From positions 1 through 5,043 of the forward strand of contig CAKZYI010000208.1 of NCBI GenBank assembly GCA_937884735.1: a stretch of DNA of 5,043 bases. Direction: 5' to 3'. Source of the stretch: an uncultured Pleurocapsa sp. GTDB lineage: Bacteria; Cyanobacteriota; Cyanobacteriia; Cyanobacteriales; Xenococcaceae. Each line of letters begins with the position of its first letter. Position 1 is the first letter of the stretch. The translations under genes were made by a program, and so were the position numbers. Of the stretch, positions 1-4,574 are shown piece after piece. The notes under the pieces were generated by a model. It saw nothing but the letters and a program-made list of their open reading frames with translations. It made no database searches and was not told the origin of the DNA.

Positions 1-1
1 A

Positions 2-700
2 ACTAAGTTGAATCGTCCCGAAGATGCAACCAAAGCCTATGAGTCTGTTTTGGCTCGATTCCCTCGTTCCTATTATGCATGGCGTTCTGCTGTAGCATTA
101 GGATGGGATGTGGGAGATTTTACTACGGTGCGTCACAAAACTCCTGAAGTTGTCAAGGTTAGTAGTATTGCTCCTCCTGGCGGTTCAGAAACTTTTCAAG
201 AATTGTATAGATTAGGTTTAAAAAAAGAAGCCTGGGCGCAATTCCAAACTGAAATAAGCGATCGCACTGAATTAAGCATTGATGAAGAGTTCACCAAAGG
301 CTTATTAAAGCTTTATCAAGGTAAAAATCTACGAGGTATCAATCAAATATGGTATCTGCAAAGGAGAGACAATGCTGAAGCCCACCAAGAATGGCAAGTA
401 TTGCGCCAAACACCCGAATATTGGCAAGCCTTATATCCTTTCCCTTTTGAAGATACTATTCTCAAGTGGGCAAAATATAGAAAACTCAATCCTTTATTGG
501 TAACGGCTTTAATTCGTCAAGAATCCCGTTTTGAACCAGAAATAAAGTCTTCTGCTGGTGCATTGGGTTTAATGCAGGTAATTCCCCCTACAGCTAAAAC
601 CGCAGCGAAGAATATTGGCTTATCTAATTATTCTCTGACAAAGCCTGAAGACAATATCAACATTGGAACTTATTATCTTGATTTTACTCACAAGAAGTAA
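2..700 (+). pseudogene. slt: Slt-type soluble lytic murein transglycosylase, C-terminal region, 5' part up to a premature stop (N-terminus outside window)
   Basis: The frame is open to the left edge (ACT AAG precede the TTG at 8-10), so this is the continuation of a longer gene, and the TTG is not a convincing start. Residues below are numbered from that TTG. Residues 1-150 are alpha-helical, TPR-like sequence, as in the superhelical N-terminal part of Slt enzymes. From about 152 the GH23/SLT catalytic domain begins: LLVTALIRQESRF carries the catalytic Glu (E172, codon 521-523), followed by AGALGLMQVIPPTA (about 183-196), the second conserved motif. Family members cleave the MurNAc-GlcNAc bond of peptidoglycan in the periplasm and leave 1,6-anhydro-muramic ends. 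The reading frame ends in TAA at 698-700 after the segment DFTHKK, and the same frame then resumes with NNNSMLAVASYNAG, the expected family continuation. The stop therefore truncates the domain before its third motif, and the product is probably inactive unless the stop is read through or is a sequencing error. Confidence 0.85.
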
Positions 701-940
701 AACAATAATTCTATGTTAGCCGTAGCTAGTTATAATGCTGGTCCCAATGCAGTGGCAAAGTGGGTATCTCGTTATGGCTTAAGTGATGTAGATGAATTTG
801 TGGAAAAAATTCCTTACCGCGAAACAAAAGGCTATGTTGAATCGGTCTTTGAAAATTACTGGAACTACATGCTGGTTTATAATCCAGAAATTAGCAAACA
901 ATTTCCAGATTTACCATCAAGTAAAATCAATTTGAAATAA
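701..940 (+). pseudogene. slt: Slt-type lytic transglycosylase, 3' remnant beyond the in-frame stop
   Basis: This stretch continues in exactly the same frame as the upstream part, separated only by the TAA at 698-700. It encodes the rest of the SLT domain: the AVASYNAG motif (third conserved GH23 motif) right after the ATG at 713-715, then DEFVEKIPYRETKGYVESVFENYWNYM, which matches the usual C-terminal helices with their conserved Tyr. It ends at TAA 938-940, about the usual C-terminus of cyanobacterial Slt proteins. The ATG at 713 has no Shine-Dalgarno sequence (upstream is AACAATAATTCT), and a 75-residue product would lack the catalytic Glu, so it should not be read as an independent gene. 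Taken together with the upstream part, one base change (for example TAT or TAC for Tyr to TAA) explains the break. Confidence 0.8.
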
Positions 941-957
941 GACTTCTTTGGAGACAA

Positions 958-994
958 TTTCACTGATTATTCTTCCTAGAGCTAATCAGTGAAA
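958..994. terminator. Hairpin between convergent genes, possible bidirectional terminator
   Basis: A perfect 12-bp inverted repeat, TTTCACTGATTA (958-969) and TAATCAGTGAAA (983-994), encloses a 13-nt loop. It lies 17 bp after the slt stop and 7 bp beyond the stop of the convergent hydrolase gene, the normal place for a shared terminator. Neither strand has a clean U-tract directly after the stem: the plus strand continues with A residues and the minus strand with TTGTCTC. Its role in intrinsic termination is therefore inferred from position and stem strength. Confidence 0.6.
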
Positions 995-1001
995 AAAAGC
1001 G

Positions 1002-1715
1002 TCATGACATATGTTTTTGGAAAAACTCTGTTAGTTCGTACCAAGATTCTTCCGCTGCTAGCTTATTATAAGAGGAACGCTCGGAACAAAAAAATCCATG
1101 ATCTGCATCGTCATAAACTTTTAGTCTGTAATTTTTACCGAGTTGTTGAAAGCGAAGCTCTATTTGTGCGATACGCTCTTTAGGAATAAATGGATCTGCA
1201 CCGCCAAAAAACAAGTAAACAGGAACAGTAACATTTTGGACAGCTTCTAGCCACTCATCAAGCACCACACCATAAAAAGGGGCAGCCACAGCAATTTCAG
1301 CAGAAAATCTAGTAGCGGTATAAAAAGCCATACTTCCCCCAAAGCAAAAACCCATTACGCCAATACGATCTGAATCCACATCCGATCGCAATTTGAGATA
1401 ATCTAAGGTGGCTTTGATGTCTTCTTCCACAGTCTGTTTAAAATCGAGACTATACATCATCGATCTTGCTGATTCGACTTCATCATAGCCAAACTTATTG
1501 TCTGGTAAATTGCGATGATATAAATCAGGTGCGATCGCTAAATAACCTTCTTGAGCAATTCGCCTTGTTACATCTTTGATGTGCGGTGTCAATCCAAAAG
1601 CTTCCATGAAAACTATAACGGCTGGTTTTGGATAATCTTCTCTGGGTATACAGAGAAAAGCTGGCATTTCTCCTTCAGGAGTAACAATAACTATTTCTTG
1701 TTGTTCTATTTGCAT
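1002..1715 (-). CDS. Dienelactone hydrolase family protein (alpha/beta hydrolase)
   Basis: The protein has 237 residues, the usual length for the family. It starts at ATG 1713-1715 with a good Shine-Dalgarno AGAGGT (complement of 1721-1726). The catalytic triad of the dienelactone hydrolase family is complete: Cys124 in GFCFGG (the G-x-C-x-G-G nucleophile elbow), Asp174 in GGADPFIP, and His206 in DADHGFF. Glu38 in FMEAFGL matches the active-site Glu that follows the second strand in characterised members. There is no signal peptide, so it should be cytoplasmic. Classical members hydrolyse dienelactone to maleylacetate in chlorocatechol breakdown, but most genomic homologues, including cyanobacterial ones, have unknown ester or lactone substrates, so only the fold and chemistry are claimed. 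It lies 81 bp downstream of the AraC-family gene on the same strand. It may be co-transcribed with or controlled by that regulator. Confidence 0.92.
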   Translation of the reverse strand: MQIEQQEIVIVTPEGEMPAFLCIPREDYPKPAVIVFMEAFGLTPHIKDVTRRIAQEGYLAIAPDLYHRNLPDNKFGYDEVESARSMMYSLDFKQTVEEDIKATLDYLKLRSDVDSDRIGVMGFCFGGSMAFYTATRFSAEIAVAAPFYGVVLDEWLEAVQNVTVPVYLFFGGADPFIPKERIAQIELRFQQLGKNYRLKVYDDADHGFFCSERSSYNKLAAEESWYELTEFFQKHMS

Positions 1716-1723
1716 CTACAACC

Positions 1724-1739
1724 TCTATAAACTTATAGA
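1724..1739. repeat. Short inverted repeat overlapping the hydrolase ribosome binding site
   Basis: Two perfect 7-bp arms, TCTATAA (1724-1730) and TTATAGA (1733-1739), are separated by 2 bp. The arm nearest the hydrolase start overlaps the AGAGGT Shine-Dalgarno (complement of 1721-1726). The 2-nt spacer is too tight for a full RNA hairpin, so a protein operator is the more natural reading. The sequence is AT-rich, and chance occurrence cannot be excluded. Confidence 0.3.
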
Positions 1740-1796
1740 TACTCTAGGCAAAATACTATTGATGACTCTAGAACAAAATTGCAGAATTTTAGTAAA

Positions 1797-2720
1797 TTAT
1801 TGCGACTTAGCTACATATTGCCTCGGTGTAACACCAGTAATGCGTTTAAAGTATTTAGTAAAGTGACTTTGGTCGCTAAAGCCTGTAGCAAAAGCAATTT
1901 CTGAGATACTAAAATGACTGTGCTGTAGTAAATATCTTGCTTTTTCAATTCGCTGTTGCAATATATATTGATGGGGAGTTTTACTTGTCGCTTTTTTAAA
2001 TAAACGTATAAAGTGATACGGGCTGATTTGAGCGATCGCAGCTAGCTCAACAATTTTTAAATCTCTATCTAGATGCTCATTAATATATTCAGTTATCTGT
2101 TTGAACTTTAATTTTGATAAACCATCTCTGCAACTAAAGATTTTGGGCTTTGTGACACAGTATTTTCGCAATAGATGAATTGCTAATGTAATTTTGAGGC
2201 TATCAATCAACAAGCCGCCCGCAATCTTGTGGGACTCTAATTCATCTTTTAAGGCTATGATAATCCCTTTTAGTAGGTCATCCTGCTCGGTCATAAACCG
2301 TGGCACAAGTTCAATGCGATCTCCATCGATTAAATCTTGTCCAGCTTGTTTTAAAAGGGTGGGTTCGATTGCTAAAATGGCAAACTCGGCTAAATTATTC
2401 CAGTTGCATCGATGAGCAATATTGTGAGGAATAATGGCAATATCTCCCCTATTTCTCTTCTCCTGCTGAATTTTGCCATCTAGCCATCTTTCTCCCCGTG
2501 AATCAGAAAGCCCTAGAGCAACCACATGCATATTGTGGTGATGTTCTTGAACTTCAAACTTTGGCTGTTGATGGAGTTCTAAATGAATATCATTCCATCC
2601 CAAGCTTGAAAGCCTAGCAGGTTTGGGTAAAAAGCTATTAGATGCTCCTGCTTGTTTATAATCAAGAAGCTTGACTGAAAGAGGAAGGGAAGTGCTGACT
2701 ATTTGTGGAGGAGTTTTCAC
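1797..2720 (-). CDS. AraC-family transcriptional regulator with N-terminal cupin-like sensor domain
   Basis: The protein has 307 residues. The N-terminal part (about 40-125) looks like an AraC cupin-type ligand domain, with EHHHNMHVV at 59-67 and GDIAIIPHNIAHR at 92-104, which are typical strand motifs of a jelly-roll sensor. The C-terminal 100 residues hold the tandem helix-turn-helix DNA-binding domain: the first HTH is about 221-243 (LKIVELAAIAQISPYHFIRLFKK), the second is about 271-293 (SISEIAFATGFSDQSHFTKYF), and the family signature ending is GVTPRQY at 296-302. The start is GTG (complement of 2718-2720). No ATG lies in frame between it and the upstream stop at 2739-2741, and the Shine-Dalgarno is weak. 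The gene is divergent from the phasin-like gene across 153 bp and followed by the hydrolase gene. Targets and ligand are unknown; control of its own promoter, the hydrolase or the divergent pair is inference from context. Confidence 0.92.
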   Translation of the reverse strand: MKTPPQIVSTSLPLSVKLLDYKQAGASNSFLPKPARLSSLGWNDIHLELHQQPKFEVQEHHHNMHVVALGLSDSRGERWLDGKIQQEKRNRGDIAIIPHNIAHRCNWNNLAEFAILAIEPTLLKQAGQDLIDGDRIELVPRFMTEQDDLLKGIIIALKDELESHKIAGGLLIDSLKITLAIHLLRKYCVTKPKIFSCRDGLSKLKFKQITEYINEHLDRDLKIVELAAIAQISPYHFIRLFKKATSKTPHQYILQQRIEKARYLLQHSHFSISEIAFATGFSDQSHFTKYFKRITGVTPRQYVAKSQ

Positions 2721-2873
2721 GATGACACTCTGATTACTTTAAGATTAGAATAAAAGCCTGATTTTCGTCTAACTTAATGTGGAAGTCCGAACTCATACTG
2801 TAATTTACCAAGATAAAGATTGATATACACTAAAAATAAGTTGTAAAGCAATCCGAAGGAAAGGGATAAAAAT
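2721..2873. promoter_or_regulatory. Divergent promoter region between the araC-type and phasin-like genes
   Basis: This 153-bp spacer separates two divergent starts and must hold both promoters. On the minus strand, TCTAAT (complement of 2744-2749) matches the -10 consensus at five of six positions, but the hexamer 17 bp upstream is a poor -35. On the plus strand, TTTACC (2804-2809) and TACACT (2826-2831), 16 bp apart, are a weak candidate pair. The phasin-like gene has a good ribosome binding site, AAGGAAAGGG at 2856-2865, 8 nt before its ATG. No clear repeated AraC half-sites were found by eye. Confidence 0.4.
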
Positions 2874-3290
2874 ATGCCAGGTTTTGAAGATATTGCCAAA
2901 AAAGCTTTTTATATGGGTGTTGGTTTTGCCTCCTATGCACAAGAAAAAGCCAATGACAACTTCAAAGATTTGAGAATCCAAGCCCAAAATCTAGCTGATG
3001 AAATGGTAGAAAGGGGTAAAATGAGTACTGATGAGGCTCGAAAATTTGTTGATGATTTGGTAGAACAGGCTCAACAAGGAGCAGTTGTAAGTGGCGAAAA
3101 GAGTTCGGAATCTAGGGAACCACGAAAAATTGAAATTGTTGATGAAGACGAACAGCCCAAAACAACTCCTCAACCAGAAGTAAAAATTGAAACTGATGTA
3201 TCTAGTAAACCTAATTCTGATAATAGCGATTTACGTCAGCAGGTAGAATCTTTGAAAGAAGAATTACGCCGCCTCAAAAAAGAAATGTAA
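2874..3290 (+). CDS. Phasin-like coiled-coil protein (COG3937-type, polyhydroxyalkanoate granule-associated family)
   Basis: The protein has 138 residues and starts at ATG 2874 behind a strong purine-rich Shine-Dalgarno. Three parts are visible. Residues 1-68 are helical, with a short hydrophobic patch AFYMGVGFAS (11-20) and then LADEMVERGKMSTDEARKFV (40-59), which resembles the 'ELVERGxLSxEEGxxFVxEL' core of phasin-related proteins. Residues 70-117 form a low-complexity linker rich in Glu, Asp, Ser and Pro. Residues 118-138 form a short Leu/Glu/Lys coiled coil (LRQQVESLKEELRRLKKE). Phasins coat polyhydroxyalkanoate granules, but this broad family also contains proteins without granule evidence, so the role is inferred from resemblance. 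There is no signal peptide. A second gene follows after 55 bp with no terminator between them, so they are probably co-transcribed. Confidence 0.7.
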   Translation: MPGFEDIAKKAFYMGVGFASYAQEKANDNFKDLRIQAQNLADEMVERGKMSTDEARKFVDDLVEQAQQGAVVSGEKSSESREPRKIEIVDEDEQPKTTPQPEVKIETDVSSKPNSDNSDLRQQVESLKEELRRLKKEM

Positions 3291-3345
3291 GCTGCATAAA
3301 TTTAGCCTTATTATCGAAATAAACTCTACTATTTAGAAAATAAAC

Positions 3346-3777
3346 ATGGATGATTGGCAGGAACAATGGTGGAAACAGGTAGAAAAAACCGCAGCCGACA
3401 TGGAAAATTTTTTGGTCGATGTGGAAAAAGCTACAGAATCATTTGTTGAAGACATTGGCGAGAATGTAAATTCTTTTTTGTCAGACTTTGGATTCAACTT
3501 AGCTGAAGAAGTTGATACATTTATTGACAATGTTGTTGATGTAATAGTTACCACCACTGAGGAAATAGATGCGGCGTTAGGAGAAGATTGGAATAATTTT
3601 ATTGATGATGATTTTACTAATGTTAGTTTTCACACACCGTCTGTAACCAGCAATCCTGCCTGTATTAATTGCGCTAATTATCACGGACAAAGCTACAATG
3701 GCAATCTGCTAGTCTGTGCCATGCACCCAGAAGGGTGGACTGATGATAATTGTCCTGACTGGGAGAAAGAAAGCTAG
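3346..3777 (+). CDS. Conserved-looking acidic protein with C-terminal four-cysteine motif, unknown function
   Basis: The protein has 143 residues, starting at ATG 3346 with only a weak Shine-Dalgarno, 55 bp after the phasin-like gene. The first 90 residues are strongly acidic (26 Asp/Glu against 3 Lys/Arg) and form probable amphipathic helices with regularly spaced hydrophobic residues (VEKATESFVEDIGENVNSFL and the following stretch). The C-terminal 40 residues hold a compact Cys motif, C106-x2-C109-x14-C124-x11-C136, with the surrounding pattern CINCANYHG, NGNLLVCAMHP, GWTDDNCPDWE. The CxxC plus two more Cys and nearby His suggest a small metal-binding (zinc or Fe-S) or disulfide-linked module. 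I recall similar tails in unannotated cyanobacterial proteins but cannot name a family with certainty. There is no signal peptide, so a cytoplasmic metal site is the simpler reading. It is the last gene before a strong terminator. Confidence 0.85.
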   Translation: MDDWQEQWWKQVEKTAADMENFLVDVEKATESFVEDIGENVNSFLSDFGFNLAEEVDTFIDNVVDVIVTTTEEIDAALGEDWNNFIDDDFTNVSFHTPSVTSNPACINCANYHGQSYNGNLLVCAMHPEGWTDDNCPDWEKES

Positions 3778-3811
3778 TTGATATAATTTCTATATTTGTA
3801 AAAAATAAATC

Positions 3812-3859
3812 AACCCAGAAATCTTCTAGATGATAATTTTTCTAGGATATTTCTGGGTT
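3812..3859 (+). terminator. Strong hairpin terminator after the acidic Cys-motif gene
   Basis: Outer arms AACCCAGAAAT (3812-3822) and ATTTCTGGGTT (3849-3859) pair perfectly over 11 bp. After one mismatch (3823/3848), the pairing continues for 7 more bp (3824-3830 with 3841-3847, one G-U), closing a 10-nt loop. The stem is followed by the U-rich ATTTAATGTTAATT. It begins 35 bp after the stop codon and closes the phasin-like and acidic-protein unit. Confidence 0.8.
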
Positions 3860-3904
3860 ATTTAATGTTAATTAGCAATGTATTTATACTTATTGCCTAA
3901 AAAT

Positions 3905-4021
3905 AAGCTGTTACGCATTTAATTTGCTTGTTATGGCTAACGGGGAGACTTGGGGACTGGAAGAAAGGGAGACTGTTTTCCAAGCAGTTAAATAATGTGC
4001 AGTTTATATAACTAACAGCTT
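3905..4021. repeat. Purine-rich degenerate repeat within short inverted arms (possible STRR-like remnant)
   Basis: The core at 3942-3974 contains GGGGAGACT (3942-3950), GGGGACT (3952-3958) and GGGAGACT (3967-3974), three degenerate copies of a G-rich heptamer-like unit. Related G-rich short tandem repeats (STRR, such as those with ACTGGGG units) are known in cyanobacterial intergenic DNA. The core lies between perfect 9-bp inverted arms, AAGCTGTTA (3905-3913) and TAACAGCTT (4013-4021). No target-site duplication flanks the arms, and no protein is encoded. It could be a decayed intergenic repeat or a small non-autonomous element; with only one copy in view, neither is shown. Confidence 0.35.
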
Positions 4022-4045
4022 CATCTTAATTGTTAACCTAAAAAT

Positions 4046-4063
4046 TAATTTCTCGTCGAGAAA
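4046..4063 (-). terminator. Intrinsic terminator of the 50-aa minus-strand gene
   Basis: Read on the minus strand, arms TTTCTC and GAGAAA close over the triloop GAC (4049-4063, complement), followed by TTAATTTTT (4050 downward to about 4041). On DNA this is a perfect 15-bp odd palindrome. It starts 27 bp after the stop codon of the small gene at 4091-4243, in the right orientation to end that transcript. The stem is short, but the U-rich tail is clear. Confidence 0.6.
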
Positions 4064-4090
4064 GCAATTGGCATGACGATATAATTTAAG

Positions 4091-4243
4091 CTACCATTTA
4101 TAGCGAGAATCATGATGGGAAATAGTTCCACCATAAGGCTGAAATCCTACTTCAGGATAACTATCTTTGTTGGGACTAAATATTTCAATAAACCCTTCAG
4201 TGATGTATTGAATAACATTCTTGACAGTCTTGCTAATAATCAT
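4091..4243 (-). CDS. Small 50-residue protein, probably conserved in cyanobacteria, unknown function
   Basis: The frame runs from ATG (complement of 4241-4243) to TAG (complement of 4091-4093). An AGGA Shine-Dalgarno lies 6 nt upstream (complement of 4250-4253), and no other start lies in frame nearby. The protein begins MIISKTVKNVIQYITEGFIE, an amphipathic helix, then has IFSPNKDSYPEVGFQPYGG (about 21-39) and ends HHDSRYKW. The middle resembles a motif I recall from short hypothetical cyanobacterial proteins ('RIFSPxDDxYPxxGVQPFxG'); this is from memory, and a search is needed to confirm it. The gene sits alone in a 700-bp spacer, has its own downstream terminator, and has a second terminator just upstream of its ribosome binding site, so expression may depend on read-through. 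There is no signal peptide and no cysteine. Its realness is supported by start, RBS, terminator and non-random composition. Confidence 0.7.
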   Translation of the reverse strand: MIISKTVKNVIQYITEGFIEIFSPNKDSYPEVGFQPYGGTISHHDSRYKW

Positions 4244-4268
4244 AGTTTTTCCTATGTCATCTTTGATT

Positions 4269-4293
4269 AAAAAAAGAGATGTAAACTCATCTC
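4269..4293 (-). terminator. Intrinsic terminator or attenuator in the leader of the 50-aa gene
   Basis: On the minus strand, GAGATG (complement of 4288-4293) and CATCTC (complement of 4276-4281) form a 6-bp stem with the loop AGTTTA, followed at once by seven U residues (complement of 4269-4275). This is a textbook intrinsic terminator. It lies only 15 nt before the Shine-Dalgarno of the small gene at 4091-4243, too close for a promoter to fit between them. It therefore either ends a short RNA made from 4294 upward or acts as an attenuator that must be passed to express the small gene. Confidence 0.6.
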
Positions 4294-4574
4294 CTTGCTG
4301 ATACTTTCATTCTCCTTTTTTAAAGTCTAGTCAACTCAAACAAAGCAACAATTATTTGTTTAATTTATTTTTTAAAGAAAATTGTTCATAAATCGTTAAA
4401 TCAGAATAAATTTTTGTTGTAAAGTTAGCTTGAAAATAACTTACTAAAAAATCAAGTAAGAATATTAAAATTTATCAACAAAATCTAAAAAAATAATGAC
4501 ATTTTGTTGAAAATGTGCGATACACGAACAACACACATAACAAAAAATGCGATCGACTTAGTTTTTATAAACTC
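4294..4574. promoter_or_regulatory. AT-rich divergent leader and promoter region of the 50-aa gene and the collagen-like gene
   Basis: This 281-bp stretch has no gene of its own and must hold the promoters for both neighbours. On the minus strand, TTGCTT and TTTAAA separated by 18 bp (about 4321-4350, complement) are a weak promoter candidate that would start a transcript just before the attenuator-like hairpin. On the plus strand no convincing -10/-35 pair was found for the collagen-like gene, and its start has no clear Shine-Dalgarno. Small inverted repeats occur at 4440-4460 (CTTACT/AGTAAG) and 4560-4573 (AGTTT/AAACT, 2 bp before the ATG). Confidence 0.35.
4475..4510. repeat. 10-bp inverted repeat upstream of the collagen-like gene
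   Basis: Arms TCAACAAAAT (4475-4484) and ATTTTGTTGA (4501-4510) are perfectly complementary around a 16-nt AT-rich centre. It lies 64 bp before the ATG of the collagen-like gene and in the far leader of the minus-strand small gene. It could be a regulator binding site or an RNA stem. On the minus strand it is followed by the moderately U-rich TAAATTTTAATATT, so a weak terminator for minus-strand transcription is also possible. Confidence 0.4.

Noticed and set aside
713..940. Independent 75-aa gene starting at ATG 713
   Set aside because: No Shine-Dalgarno, same frame as the upstream slt part, and it encodes only the tail of the SLT domain; it is better read as a remnant after a nonsense codon.
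989..1183. 64-codon plus-strand ORF
   Set aside because: It lies antisense to the C-terminal part of the hydrolase gene, which has an intact catalytic triad and a good RBS; the peptide has no recognisable features.
2194..2415. 73-codon plus-strand ORF
   Set aside because: Antisense shadow of the AraC-family gene; no RBS or domain features.
2805..3173. Two 60-codon minus-strand ORFs, with hydrophobic stretches
   Set aside because: Antisense to the phasin-like gene and its leader; hydrophobicity arises from the complement of Lys/Glu codons.
3333..3557. 74-codon minus-strand ORF rich in Ser and Thr
   Set aside because: Antisense shadow of the acidic Cys-motif gene.
3942..3974. CRISPR-like or tandem array
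   Set aside because: Units are short, degenerate and irregularly spaced, with no spacers of constant length and no cas genes.
3933..3995. 20-codon plus-strand ORF starting at ATG 3933
   Set aside because: No RBS; it is simply a translation through the G-rich repeat cluster.
4049..4063. LexA-type or other regulator operator at the 15-bp palindrome
   Set aside because: It does not match the cyanobacterial LexA pattern, and its position after a stop codon with a U-rich tail fits a terminator better.
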